From Ruminococcaceae bacterium UBA3903 (lineage in GTDB: Bacteria > Bacillota > Clostridia > Oscillospirales > Acutalibacteraceae): a stretch of DNA of 64,000 nucleotides. The notes below the pieces were generated by a model. The model did not search any database and was not told the origin of the DNA. It worked only from the letters and a program-made list of their open reading frames with translations. Positions 45,196-54,471 of this stretch are shown here, in pieces. A program made the position numbers and the translations under genes. How positions within the stretch are numbered: position 1 is the first letter of the stretch; the number at the start of each line of letters is the position of its first letter. The stretch covers positions 108,369 to 172,368 of the forward strand of contig DGFJ01000009.1 of NCBI GenBank assembly GCA_002391625.1. Direction: 5' to 3'.

Positions 45196-45402
45196 CTATG
45201 TACGTCAATTATCCTTAAATTTCATAAATAGCTTGTTTTCGGAAATAAAATATTCCGTGGTCCTCTCTAAAGATAAGGCTTCTGTTCCTACTTCCAACGG
45301 TGCTTTGCAATACACGGGCGTTCTGCTGTGTAAAACCTAATATGGTTTAGGAAAAAATTCGTATCAGCAGAGTTTATTAAGAGCTTTTTACAACATGAAT
45401 TA

Positions 45403-45431
45403 GTGACTATTCTATAAAACAGATGTATAAT
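45403..45431 (+). promoter_or_regulatory. Promoter of the HprK-like gene
   Basis: GTGACT (45403-45408) and TATAAT (45426-45431) have a 17-base spacer, 48 bases before the ATG at 45480. Confidence 0.6.
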
Positions 45432-45479
45432 AGTAGCATCAAAATAATATGATTATTGAAAAATATAGGGAGCAAACAT

Positions 45480-46199
45480 ATGCCGTTATACAAAATAGCT
45501 GACCTAATAGTCAGCATGACACCACAATATGAAAAGATGTGCCAGCTTATGAATAAGTATGAAGTACAACTTATGGAAAAGGCAGATATTAATATAACAC
45601 TATCAAAGCAGTTCTTTTATAATGCGTGTATGGAGCTGTCATATTTATCTTTAAGCGATATAGAAAATATATACTCTTTATCACAATTTTCCGCACAACT
45701 GGCAGGTTTTAACGGAATTGTTCTACATGGCTCAGCAATTGTTTATAATGGTAACGGATATATCTTTTCTGGGAACAGCGGTATTGGAAAATCAACCCAT
45801 ACACAGCTATGGCAGCGGTATTTTGGTGACGATGCTGTCACGGTGCTTAATGACGATAAGCCTGCTATACGGGTAATAAAGGGTAAGCCTTATGTTTATG
45901 GTACACCTTGGTGTGGAGATTCGTACGTTAATACAAATGATTCTGCACCATTAAGGGCCGTTGTGTTTTTGGATAAGGCGGATAATAATACAGTTCAGCT
46001 AATTACTAATACAGTAGATAAGGTGTATAAGCTTATTGAACAAAGTAAACGTAAATACGAGCAGCAGGATCTTAACAAAATTTTATCTGTAATTGACCAG
46101 CTGATTAATACCGTTGATTTTTATAATGCACAGTTAACCCCAGGGATAACGGCGGTAACAGCTGTGCATGATGTAATATGTAACACTAAACAACAGTAG
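45480..46199 (+). CDS. HPr-kinase-like (HprK C-terminal fold) protein, orphan
   Basis: The 239-residue protein has an HprK-type P-loop, FSGNSGIGKSTHTQLW near 96-111. LNDDKPAIR near 127 and YGTPWCGDSYVN near 142 resemble the serine-kinase family related to HPr kinase C-terminal domains. It lacks the N-terminal regulatory domain of true HprK. Such proteins appear beside PqqD-like or peptide-modification genes in gut Firmicutes, but none is seen here. ATG at 45480 has GGGAG seven bases upstream; an in-frame TTG at 45456 lacks one. The phosphate acceptor is unknown. Confidence 0.78.
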   Translation: MPLYKIADLIVSMTPQYEKMCQLMNKYEVQLMEKADINITLSKQFFYNACMELSYLSLSDIENIYSLSQFSAQLAGFNGIVLHGSAIVYNGNGYIFSGNSGIGKSTHTQLWQRYFGDDAVTVLNDDKPAIRVIKGKPYVYGTPWCGDSYVNTNDSAPLRAVVFLDKADNNTVQLITNTVDKVYKLIEQSKRKYEQQDLNKILSVIDQLINTVDFYNAQLTPGITAVTAVHDVICNTKQQ

Positions 46200-46284
46200 A
46201 ACGTCACGGGTTATATACCCTGCAAAGTCTCTTGCTATTTTAACCAAGGATTTTATTAATACTAATCTTAAAATAAATATGGAT

Positions 46285-46335
46285 AACCCCCGCTAAGTAT
46301 AGGCTGTAGCCAATATACCTTAGTGGGGGTTGCTT
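46285..46335. terminator. Bidirectional terminator-like hairpin
   Basis: AACCCCCGCTAA and TTAGTGGGGGTT pair around an 18- to 25-base middle that also pairs in part. It lies between the convergent HprK-like and ABC permease genes. T-runs are short. Confidence 0.65.
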
Positions 46336-46354
46336 TAATATGAGTATAAAGGAA

Positions 46355-47608
46355 TTATAGTTTAGTTCTATACAAATCCTTTAGCTTTAATCTTTTGCCA
46401 TAATGCAATACAGAAGCGGAATATATTTTTATTGATAGGGCTGTTATTATTAGTATTGTTACAACTAAAGCACCAATAGAAATTAGCAAATCTGTAGTTG
46501 CCACATCACCGTTAAGTAGCTTAAATGGCATTATAAACGGTGAACTAAAGGGTATATACATTGCAAACCCTGTAGTAAATCCACCGTTAGGTGATATAGC
46601 TGAAAAGCATCCAAAGTAGAACGAAATCATAGCAATAAGCATAACGGGCATAATAGCGGAGTTTACGTCCTCAACCTTGCTAACCATAGCACCACATACG
46701 GCGTTCATAACAGCATACAGGGCGTATCCTAATATAAAGTATAGTATTACCAAAATAGCTGATTGGAAGGTGAACGCAGATAAGCTTAGTGGCATGCCCA
46801 TTAGGGTAAAGCCTGACGGTATAAAGGCGGAGTAGCATAAAGCTCCAAAACTCAGTATTACAATAAATTGTAAAAGCCCTACTGCTCCCATAGCTAAGCA
46901 TTTACCTATTAATATGCGTGAAGGCTTGGCAGATACAACTAGTGTTTCCATAACTCGTGAGGTTTTTTCCGTAGCTATAGACATAGAAACACCATAGCCA
47001 TAGTAGTAAATAGCAAAGAACATCATTACAATTAAAAGCATACCTATGGCATAACCGCTAATATCCATATTACCTGCGGTTTCTGTAGTGCATGGCAGGG
47101 TGGTTTTGGTAAAAGCTATTGTTTCTTTGCTAACACCTTCATTTTCCAAAGTATCAGCAATGTATGCCTGACTTAAAATATCTGTAACCTTATCAGCATT
47201 AATTCCTGTCATAAAGTCCTTTGTTGTAACTGTAATATTAGGCGTTTTGCCATCCTTAGTAACTTCAATAATGGATATTGTTTCGTCATTCTTTGCCTGT
47301 GCCTTGTAGCTGTCTATATCCTTTTCAGAACCTATCAAAAAGGCGGTGTCCGTAAAGCTGCTTGTAAGGGTAGCCTCTGCACTGGGAATTAAGTGGTTGT
47401 CATCTATATAGTAACAGGTGTCTGTAACAACATTTACAGAAATAACATCCTTCACATCATCTTCAGTGGGGTTTAATATGTTAATGGCCTGTGGCACAGC
47501 ACAGATAACAGCTATTAGAAATAATATTATGATAGTGGATATTATAAAAGCTTTTTTTCTAATAGCGTCCTTAAAGGTATAGGCGAAAACCGTAAAAATC
47601 TGCTTCAT
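46355..47608 (-). CDS. ABC exporter permease, NatB-like
   Basis: The 417-residue protein has one N-terminal helix (about 20-42), a large extracytoplasmic domain (about 45-185) and about six C-terminal helices. This is the layout of ABC-2 NatB/YhaP permeases. The stretch EKTSRVMETLVVSAKPSRILIGK (in pieces near 213-235) is the characteristic cytoplasmic loop of that family. Its start overlaps the end of the ATPase gene by four bases. NatAB exports sodium in Bacillus; other cargo is equally possible here. Confidence 0.88.
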   Translation of the reverse strand: MKQIFTVFAYTFKDAIRKKAFIISTIIILFLIAVICAVPQAINILNPTEDDVKDVISVNVVTDTCYYIDDNHLIPSAEATLTSSFTDTAFLIGSEKDIDSYKAQAKNDETISIIEVTKDGKTPNITVTTKDFMTGINADKVTDILSQAYIADTLENEGVSKETIAFTKTTLPCTTETAGNMDISGYAIGMLLIVMMFFAIYYYGYGVSMSIATEKTSRVMETLVVSAKPSRILIGKCLAMGAVGLLQFIVILSFGALCYSAFIPSGFTLMGMPLSLSAFTFQSAILVILYFILGYALYAVMNAVCGAMVSKVEDVNSAIMPVMLIAMISFYFGCFSAISPNGGFTTGFAMYIPFSSPFIMPFKLLNGDVATTDLLISIGALVVTILIITALSIKIYSASVLHYGKRLKLKDLYRTKL

Positions 47609-48501
47609 TGTACGTCACCAACCTTTTCTATAAATATTTCATGTAGTGACGGTTCTTTAATTTCGTATTTTAAAGGATATATATTATTGGCAATGAGCTT
47701 TACTAAAAATAATTGTGCCATTTCGTCACCTGTTATTTTATATTCACATTCATCCGCACGTTTTTCAATCAACTGTAAGCCACTGCTTTCAGCCAGCCCA
47801 GAAATATCCTCTACACAACGCATTACCAAATTAGTATGACCGTAGGAAGCCTTTATATCACGCAAATTACCCTGTAACAGTGTTTTTCCACCGTTTAATA
47901 AGATTAAGTTCTCACAGTAATCCTCAACAGTACTCATTTGGTGACTGCTCATAACGATGTATTTTTTTTCACAGACCAGTTCATCTATAAGGTTGTTTAA
48001 AATCTCTGTATTTACAGGGTCTAAACCGCTAAATGGCTCATCTAGGACTATTAGTTCAGGGTCATGGACCAAGGTAGCTATCAGCTGTATTTTTTGTTGA
48101 TTGCCCTTTGACAGCTTTTCAGCGTACATATCCTTGTATTGGGTAACCCCAAGTCTGTCCATTAGGCACAGTGCAGATGATTTGGCATCTGACTTTGTCA
48201 TACCACGCAGTGTACCAAAATATACCAGCTGTTCTAAAACCTTGCTTTTGGTGTAAATTCCACGTTCCTCTGGCATATAGCCAAAGGGCAGGGTTTCCCT
48301 TGTGATAGGCTTACCGTTCCATGTGGCGTTGCCGTGGTCGCTGCTCATAATACCTAATATCATACGAATAGTAGTTGTTTTACCAGCACCATTAGTGCCA
48401 ATTAATCCCAAAACCCCTGGAGAATCCATCTGAAATGATAGATTGTCAACTACTATTTTATCTCCAAAGACCTTTGTTAAATCTGTAACCTTTAAACTCA
48501 T
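47605..48501 (-). CDS. ABC exporter ATP-binding protein, NatA-like
   Basis: The 298-residue ATPase has Walker A GTNGAGKTTTIRM near 36, signature LSKGNQQKIQL near 131 and Walker B LIVLDEPFSGLDP near 151, plus SSHQM. The LSKGNQQK signature and the C-terminal regulatory part of about 80 residues are typical of NatA/YhaQ ATPases. It is coupled by a 4-base overlap to the permease. The preceding gene ends 17 bases upstream, so three genes form one unit. Confidence 0.93.
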   Translation of the reverse strand: MSLKVTDLTKVFGDKIVVDNLSFQMDSPGVLGLIGTNGAGKTTTIRMILGIMSSDHGNATWNGKPITRETLPFGYMPEERGIYTKSKVLEQLVYFGTLRGMTKSDAKSSALCLMDRLGVTQYKDMYAEKLSKGNQQKIQLIATLVHDPELIVLDEPFSGLDPVNTEILNNLIDELVCEKKYIVMSSHQMSTVEDYCENLILLNGGKTLLQGNLRDIKASYGHTNLVMRCVEDISGLAESSGLQLIEKRADECEYKITGDEMAQLFLVKLIANNIYPLKYEIKEPSLHEIFIEKVGDVQ

Positions 48502-48518
48502 TTATCCTTCTCCCTTTG

Positions 48519-49232
48519 TTAATAAGTTAAGCTGGTAGTTAAGTATTGCTGTAATAGCTGTGCAATAGTATCCATTGCACTGGTAGTTTGAAGAGTTACT
48601 GTGCCATCGTTTAAAGTAAACCTTGTTATGTCTATTGTAAAGTCCGTGTCCATTATATTCATGGAATATGAGGCTGGCACAACAATGGAATTGCCACTAA
48701 CGCTTATGCTGTCGCTGATACTGGCAAAGGCATCTGTATCCTGTAGCTTGCTTAGAACCCAATCGGCTGGTATATCTAAGGTTCCAAGCCTAGCGGTTTC
48801 CATTGTAAGGGTAAAGGTTTTGTCATCATTTAGCTGTATTTGTGCTTTTGCCCAGACAATTAAATCAATATTTCTGTATTTTACACCTACATAAACGTCA
48901 CAGGTGTTGTCGCTGCTGCAATAAATAGCCACATCATTTACGATAATATCTTGATTGGCAAGCTCGCTGTTGTTTTCATTGTTTATCTGAATCACGTTGG
49001 CAAGCATACCGTTTATCTGCTCATCTGTTACGTTTTGCTCGCTGCCGAAAATAATTGACATAAGCATAGGGTTTAAAATATCCATTGATGGGACAGCGCC
49101 CAGCTTATCCTTGTTATCGGTATTTGTTACCATACCATATATAACATATGTAATTGAACCTAAAATAATCAATAATACCAAAATTATTACAAGTATTATT
49201 ATTGGGGCTTTGGACTTTTTTGCTTTTTCCAT
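48519..49232 (-). CDS. Membrane-anchored protein of unknown function, linked to NatAB-like exporter
   Basis: The 237-residue product has a basic start (MEKAKKSKAP), one strong helix at about 10-33 and an extracytoplasmic domain rich in Asn, Asp and Thr with beta-strand pattern. It contains two cysteines (YCSSDNTC) that could form a disulfide. I do not recognise the family. It is the first gene before the NatAB-like pair, 17 bases upstream, so it may sense or assist that exporter. GAGGAGG lies six bases before the ATG at 49232; a longer in-frame start at 49286 has no ribosome site. Confidence 0.8.
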   Translation of the reverse strand: MEKAKKSKAPIIILVIILVLLIILGSITYVIYGMVTNTDNKDKLGAVPSMDILNPMLMSIIFGSEQNVTDEQINGMLANVIQINNENNSELANQDIIVNDVAIYCSSDNTCDVYVGVKYRNIDLIVWAKAQIQLNDDKTFTLTMETARLGTLDIPADWVLSKLQDTDAFASISDSISVSGNSIVVPASYSMNIMDTDFTIDITRFTLNDGTVTLQTTSAMDTIAQLLQQYLTTSLTY

Positions 49233-49422
49233 AGAGAACCTCCTCTCCTTTTGAGAACGTTTTAATAAAATTAGGTGTAATGCCAATCCTTAACACAGTA
49301 CAAGAAAAACCTACACATAGGCTATGTGCTGTTATATTAGAACATGGTGAGCAGTTCATTATCATTGCTCATACAGCGTCGCTGTGCTTTTACCTAAGTA
49401 ATAAGATAGCATAAAAATTCTG

Positions 49423-51774
49423 TTATTTTAACTCTACTATTGTTACACCGGCATCACCCTCACCAAAGGTACCTAAACGATAGGCTTTTACTGATTTATG
49501 TGATTTTAAGAATTTTTGTACCTCTGTTCTTAATACACCTGTACCCTTACCGTGGATAACTGTTATTTGTGTAATACCCGACAGAATAGCCGAGTCAATG
49601 GCACGATCCAGCTCCATAGTGGCTTCTAAGGCTGTTTGTCCACGTAAATCCACCTCGGTTACACCACGCATATTCAGCTTGCTTTTCACGTTTCTGGTAG
49701 TGCTGCGTTTAATTGGGTTTTGTACGGTGCCTTTCAGTAAGCGTAAATTTTTCACAGGAACTCTAGTTTTTATAATACCAGCCTGTACCAAAACATTACC
49801 GCCCTTTTCTTCCTCCAGTACAGTGGCCTTTTTGTCAATGTCAAAGATAAGCACGTTATCGCCAACCCTTAATTTTCGTGGCAGAGTGTAGTTGTCCTGA
49901 TTTATTTGCTGTACAGGGTCAGCGCTGTTTTCCATGCTTCGTATGCCTGCTTTTAGCTTAGCTTTATCCTCAGCTGACATCTTATTTTTCTTTTTTGCAG
50001 CGTCCATTTCGTCCATTAGGGCGTAGGCCTGGCTACGGGCTTTAGCGGTGATACGCTGTGCCTCTTCGTGTGCTTTTTTCAGCTCCTGTGCAGAGAGAGC
50101 CTTAATTCTATCCAGCTCTGCCAAGGCGTCAGCTTTTGCTTTTTTAGCAGCGGTTGAAATGCTTTCGGCATTACGCAGCTGTTCCTCCAAGCCCTGACGT
50201 TGCTCCTCCAAGGTTTGAACAACGTCCTCAAAGCGTCTGTTTTCTGAGGATACCAAGGCTCTGGCTTTATCAACCAATGATGCTTCCATACCTAAATGCT
50301 CAGATATTGCAAAGGCGTTTGAACGTCCGGGAACACCAATCAAAAGCTTATATGTAGGCCGCAGAGTGGCTACGTCAAACTCACAGCAACCGTTTTCTAC
50401 ACGACTGCTTTGCAGGGCATATTCTTTTAGCTCTGCATAGTGTGTGGTAGAGGCTATTAAGCTGCCCTGTGAACGCAGCTGTTCTAATATAGCAATAGCC
50501 AACGCTGCACCCTCAACAGGATCAGTTCCGGCACCTAATTCATCAATCAGCACTAAGCTATTTTGGTCGGCACATTTTAGAATTTGTATTATGTTAGTCA
50601 TATGTGAGGAAAAGGTTGACAGTGACTGCTCTATGCTTTGTTCGTCACCAATATCTACTAAAATCTGATGAAACACTGACAGCTGGCTGTTGTCGCCGGC
50701 AGGTATCATCATACCGCACATTGCCATTAAGGTCAGCAGTCCTAGGGTTTTTAAGGAAACGGTTTTACCGCCTGTGTTAGGTCCAGTGATAACTAAGCTG
50801 TCAAAATCTACCCCTAGACTAATAGATGTTGGGACGACTTTATTTTTATCTATTAAGGGGTGACGTGCCTTATGCAAATCTATATTTCCTTTATCGTTCA
50901 TAATGGGCATACTGGCTTTCATATTGTATGCCAGACTGGCTTTGGCAAAGATGACGTTTAAATCAATAATTGTGTTGTAGCCATTAATTATTTCGTCACC
51001 AAGGGTTCCAGCCTGTATGGATAGGTCATATAATATTTTTTCTATCTCTGCCTGTTCCTTTGAAAGCAATACTTTTATTTCGTTGTTAGCGTCTACAGCT
51101 CCCATAGGTTCTATAAATACTGTAGCTCCGCTAGAGGAGGTGTCATGTACTAAGCCTGCTATTTCACTACGGCATTCAGACTTTACAGGCACTACAAATC
51201 TGCCATCACGAATAGTCACAATAGCATCCTGTAGATATTTCTGATATGTGGCGGAGCGTATCATTTTATCCAAAACCTCTCTGGCTTTAGCTGAGGTTTG
51301 TTTGATTTTTTTTCTTATAGACGCCAAGGCTGGTGAGGCGTTATCTGCCATCTCCTCCTCTGACAATATACAGCTGTTGATTTTTTCCTCTAAAAACTTA
51401 TTTGGGATTAGGCAGTTGAAACGTGTATCCAGCGAGGTTTCTATACCTGCTGACTTTTGTCGCCATTGTTTTAAGGAGCGTATTACCCGCAACGCCTCGC
51501 TAATACGTAACAGCTCCAGCATTGTTAAACAACCGCCAGCCTCAGCACGTCTTAGGGAGTTTGTAACATTTTTTATACCGCCAAATGAAGGTGAGCCAAA
51601 ACGACCAGACAGCATATGAGCGTCCTGTGTTTCCTTTAGTAATAAATTAACCTCATACAAACCGTAGGAGGGTGTAATGGTCAGAGCCTGTTCATATGCA
51701 TCTGCACAGGTGGTTTCCTTTGCCAGCATATTTAAAACCTTATCTAGCTCCAACGCTTTGAAATTTCTATCCAT
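49423..51774 (-). CDS. mutS2: Endonuclease MutS2
   Basis: The 783-residue protein is a full MutS2. It has the clamp/lever region without MutS mismatch domain, Walker A VITGPNTGGKTVSLKTLG near 325 and LIDELGAGTDPVEGAAL near 405. A coiled coil (about 515-610) and a C-terminal Smr domain (VDLRGQTALEATMELD near 707, VIHGKGTGVLR near 737) complete it. MutS2 acts on recombination intermediates or on collided ribosomes. It follows recO by 17 bases in the same direction, forming the end of the phoH-to-mutS2 block. Confidence 0.96.
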   Translation of the reverse strand: MDRNFKALELDKVLNMLAKETTCADAYEQALTITPSYGLYEVNLLLKETQDAHMLSGRFGSPSFGGIKNVTNSLRRAEAGGCLTMLELLRISEALRVIRSLKQWRQKSAGIETSLDTRFNCLIPNKFLEEKINSCILSEEEMADNASPALASIRKKIKQTSAKAREVLDKMIRSATYQKYLQDAIVTIRDGRFVVPVKSECRSEIAGLVHDTSSSGATVFIEPMGAVDANNEIKVLLSKEQAEIEKILYDLSIQAGTLGDEIINGYNTIIDLNVIFAKASLAYNMKASMPIMNDKGNIDLHKARHPLIDKNKVVPTSISLGVDFDSLVITGPNTGGKTVSLKTLGLLTLMAMCGMMIPAGDNSQLSVFHQILVDIGDEQSIEQSLSTFSSHMTNIIQILKCADQNSLVLIDELGAGTDPVEGAALAIAILEQLRSQGSLIASTTHYAELKEYALQSSRVENGCCEFDVATLRPTYKLLIGVPGRSNAFAISEHLGMEASLVDKARALVSSENRRFEDVVQTLEEQRQGLEEQLRNAESISTAAKKAKADALAELDRIKALSAQELKKAHEEAQRITAKARSQAYALMDEMDAAKKKNKMSAEDKAKLKAGIRSMENSADPVQQINQDNYTLPRKLRVGDNVLIFDIDKKATVLEEEKGGNVLVQAGIIKTRVPVKNLRLLKGTVQNPIKRSTTRNVKSKLNMRGVTEVDLRGQTALEATMELDRAIDSAILSGITQITVIHGKGTGVLRTEVQKFLKSHKSVKAYRLGTFGEGDAGVTIVELK

Positions 51775-51790
51775 TTATATTTCTCCATTT

Positions 51791-52537
51791 TTATGTTCTC
51801 ATGGTTTTATAAAAATCCAGTGTTTGAAAAGAACGCTCCATATGAATAATTAGGTATTCTTCGCTGGCACGTTCTAATATGTTTAGTCCTTGGTCTGACA
51901 GGGTAAAGCTAAAAAGCTTGTTAAAATCTGCATAAATGCAATGACGCATTGCTGTAACCACACCCATACCAAGTGAGATGGAATATTCTGATATGTCACC
52001 TTTGCAAGCACCGCACAGCAAAATACCTGAACGTGGTAAAAAGTACATTTCCGCTGCTTCGTAGCATTTGCACTGGTTACAGCATACAAGGTCAGGCATA
52101 TAACCGTAAAAGGACATCATACGCAGCTCTACGGCTGCCTTGATAACCTGTTGTGGCTGTGTGTTCCTGCACAGCAAATATAAGGCGTTTAGCATTAATC
52201 TTAGATAATCCTCAGCAGGCTGTTCCAGTGGGGCTAACACAGCCGCCAGCTCACAAAAATACTGAGCCAAAGACATTTTTACAATGTCTGTTCTAAGCTT
52301 TATAAACATTTCTTCAGATTGTGCTTCATCTATTATGTATGTATCCCGATTGATATATAATACCAATCGGGAATAGCATAATAATCTAGTAGCAGAGCCT
52401 TTTGTACTTTTTATGCTTCTGCCATTTTTTACGAAGGCTCTGATAATTCCATTGCTTCTTGTCAGCACAGTTACCAAACGGTCCTGTTCACCTATATTCT
52501 GTTCCTTGATAATCAGTCCGTCCGTGCTGATTCTCAT
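51791..52537 (-). CDS. recO: DNA repair protein RecO
   Basis: The 248-residue protein has the N-terminal OB fold (TDGLIIKEQNIGEQDRLVTVLT in pieces), and the zinc-binding CNQCKC plus CGAC set near 155-180 typical of Firmicute RecO. It loads RecA with RecR at gaps and helps strand annealing. The start at 52537 is fixed by AGGAGG six bases upstream; the longer frames to 52609 overlap the small gene before it. Gene order era-yqzL-recO is conserved in Firmicutes. Confidence 0.94.
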   Translation of the reverse strand: MRISTDGLIIKEQNIGEQDRLVTVLTRSNGIIRAFVKNGRSIKSTKGSATRLLCYSRLVLYINRDTYIIDEAQSEEMFIKLRTDIVKMSLAQYFCELAAVLAPLEQPAEDYLRLMLNALYLLCRNTQPQQVIKAAVELRMMSFYGYMPDLVCCNQCKCYEAAEMYFLPRSGILLCGACKGDISEYSISLGMGVVTAMRHCIYADFNKLFSFTLSDQGLNILERASEEYLIIHMERSFQTLDFYKTMRT

Positions 52538-52652
52538 TTTCATCCTCCTGTGTGCCTTCCAGTTTCTCTGCATTGCGAAGTGTAGTATATCGTAAATAAT
52601 CCAGCACACTGCCAGTGGTTAAAAAGTTTGACCACGCATTCATCTCATCCAT
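52488..52652 (-). CDS. yqzL: YqzL-like small protein (54 aa)
   Basis: A short gene lies between era and recO, exactly where Firmicutes carry yqzL. The product starts MDEMNAWSNFLTTGSVLDYL, which matches the YqzL pattern W-x-x-F-x-x-TG-x-x-x-x-YL. A charged tail follows (AEKLEGTQEDENENQ). AAGGGTG lies upstream. The last 50 bases overlap the recO start region in another frame, which suggests coupling of the two. The function of YqzL is not known. The position is the strongest support. Confidence 0.62.
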   Translation of the reverse strand: MDEMNAWSNFLTTGSVLDYLRYTTLRNAEKLEGTQEDENENQHGRTDYQGTEYR

Positions 52653-52800
52653 AGTGACACACCCTTATCTGAAAAAGTAGAACATAGCTACTACATCTAT
52701 ATGCAGTAAGAATGCTCCTGTTAACAGTATAACTCAATAAGAATGTGATATAGGGTGTAAATTGTAGAAAAATAAATAGTGATATTTTACCAATGAAAAA

Positions 52801-53724
52801 TCAGCTGTCAAAATCACTTTTATCATAACCCATAGAACGCAGTAAACCTGCACGGTTACGCCAATCTTCCTTTACCTTTACCCATAACGTCAAATTGATT
52901 TTACAATCAAAAAAGTTTTCCATATCCTGTCGTGCAAATGTGCCTATTTTTTTTAGCATTGCACCCTTTTTGCCGATGATAATACCCTTGTGACTTTCTT
53001 TTTCACAATAGATGGTGGCATCTAGGTCTATAATGTTATTGTCGCTGCGTGTTTTCATACGTTCAACAACTACAGCTGTACCGTGGGGAATTTCCTTATC
53101 TAAAAGCCGAAGGATTTTTTCTCTTATCATTTCAGCCGCCAACACACGCTCGGGCTGGTCAGTTAGAGTGTCGTCCTCAAAAAAGTGTCCGCCCTCCTGT
53201 GCCAAGGCTTTTAGCTCCGCCTTAAGGTCGTCTATTCCATTGCCATTTTGTGCAGATACAGGCACTACAGCGTTGAAATCGAATTTACTGCTGTATGTCA
53301 AAATTTGTTTCATCAGCTCTGGTTTTTCTTTTAGTGTATCTGTTTTATTTATTGCTAATACAGCAGGTATATCCATGGCTTTAAAGCGTTCCATTAGATT
53401 TTCCTCTGTCTGTGTAATTTCTCTGCCTGCTTCTGTGACTAACAAACAAGCATCTACACCAGCTACAGACTCGCTTATAGAGCGTACCATGTATTTTCCT
53501 AGCTCTGTTCTAGGCTTGTGCATACCGGGCGTGTCTATGAACACCAGCTGTGTGTCACCCTCTGTCATTACTCCCATAATTCTGTTACGGGTGGTTTGAG
53601 GTTTGTTGGAAACGATAGCTATCTTTTGCCCTAGCATACAATTAAGCAATGATGATTTACCTACGTTTGGTCGTCCTACTATAGCAATAAATGCGGTTTT
53701 ATCGTTTTTATTAAGTTCTGCCAT
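52801..53724 (-). CDS. era: GTPase Era
   Basis: The 307-residue GTPase has G1 GRPNVGKSSLLN near 17, G3 DTPGMHKP near 63, G4 NKTDTL near 125 and a C-terminal KH domain (GIIIGKKGAMLKKIG near 227-241). Era binds the 3' end of 16S rRNA in small-subunit assembly. It belongs to the conserved phoH-ybeY-dgkA-era-recO block, although 279 bases separate it from dgkA. That gap contains an extended minus-10 promoter for era. Confidence 0.97.
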   Translation of the reverse strand: MAELNKNDKTAFIAIVGRPNVGKSSLLNCMLGQKIAIVSNKPQTTRNRIMGVMTEGDTQLVFIDTPGMHKPRTELGKYMVRSISESVAGVDACLLVTEAGREITQTEENLMERFKAMDIPAVLAINKTDTLKEKPELMKQILTYSSKFDFNAVVPVSAQNGNGIDDLKAELKALAQEGGHFFEDDTLTDQPERVLAAEMIREKILRLLDKEIPHGTAVVVERMKTRSDNNIIDLDATIYCEKESHKGIIIGKKGAMLKKIGTFARQDMENFFDCKINLTLWVKVKEDWRNRAGLLRSMGYDKSDFDS

Positions 53725-53900
53725 TGTTTACCTCCGTGGAGCTTCTATTTTATTATTGAAAAAGTGGGTTCATGTTAAGCCCTTTAAAGGACCTTGGGTT
53801 TAAAAGGACAATGTCCTTGTGCTGTTTTGAAAAATTTTGTGCCGTAACATTTGTATAGGGTCTAAAATTAAAAAAATCACCTCATATTTGTAACAGTAGA

Positions 53901-53909
53901 ATTATACCA
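53901..53909 (-). promoter_or_regulatory. Extended minus-10 promoter for era
   Basis: The minus strand reads TGGTATAAT with a TATAAT hexamer at 53901-53906 and a TG extension; the minus-35 is weak. The leader of about 170 bases includes an AAGGAC/GTCCTT hairpin near 53797-53812. Confidence 0.45.
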
Positions 53910-54003
53910 TATCTATAAATAAAATGACATAGCCATACTGTAAATATTAGGTGATTGATTACTGATTTTGTATTATGTTGAGGTTAAACAGGCGATTGCT
54001 GGT

Positions 54004-54471
54004 TTATTTCTTTGGTGTAAACCATTTACCACCAAAAATAATAAACAACACACTAAGCGCCAAAGAAAGTATTAGGGCGGCTAAAGCTGGGGGGTTAGCC
54101 CACAGATAGCTGAATATACCAATAATGGTATTAGGCTGCCAAAAAATAATTACACCTACTGCTACTGCACCTATAGCTGCTACTAACACAGCTCCAGCGG
54201 CTACATCCTTAGCCACCTTTATCATAGGGTGGTAGCTGGTAGTATATATATTACATACACGTTCAATAGCAGTATTGACCATTTCCAAAGCTATCACAGC
54301 AGAAATAGTCAATACTAAAATTCCTAGGCTTTGTGGGCTTAGAGAAAAAAAGCTTGCAAATATCAGTACATATGTAGCTACTACCAAATGTACACGCATA
54401 TTTCTTTCATTTATTATAGTGTATAGAATTCCACGCAACGCATATTTAAAGCTTTTAAAGAACTTTATCAT
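54004..54471 (-). CDS. dgkA: Diacylglycerol/undecaprenol kinase family protein
   Basis: The 155-residue protein has the DgkA core: SFKYALRGILYTIINERNMRVHL near 7-29 (in pieces), and ALEMVNTAIERVCN near 61, with its catalytic Glu and Asn. AKDVAAGAVLV near 86 follows, with three helices. Gram-positive members phosphorylate undecaprenol. An extra C-terminal stretch with two more helices (about 115-150) makes it longer than the usual 120 residues. Its start overlaps the ybeY stop by four bases. Confidence 0.92.
   Translation of the reverse strand: MIKFFKSFKYALRGILYTIINERNMRVHLVVATYVLIFASFFSLSPQSLGILVLTISAVIALEMVNTAIERVCNIYTTSYHPMIKVAKDVAAGAVLVAAIGAVAVGVIIFWQPNTIIGIFSYLWANPPALAALILSLALSVLFIIFGGKWFTPKK

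Larger units (their letters stand above)
45067..45479. other. Intergenic region after the pullulanase gene
   Basis: It holds the pullulanase terminator (45163-45195) and a promoter for the next gene (45403-45431). Between 45205 and 45339 the minus strand has a 43-codon open stretch with protein-like content (APLEVGTEALSLERTTEYF) but no start codon context. It may be a gene relic or a conserved intergenic element. Confidence 0.45.
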
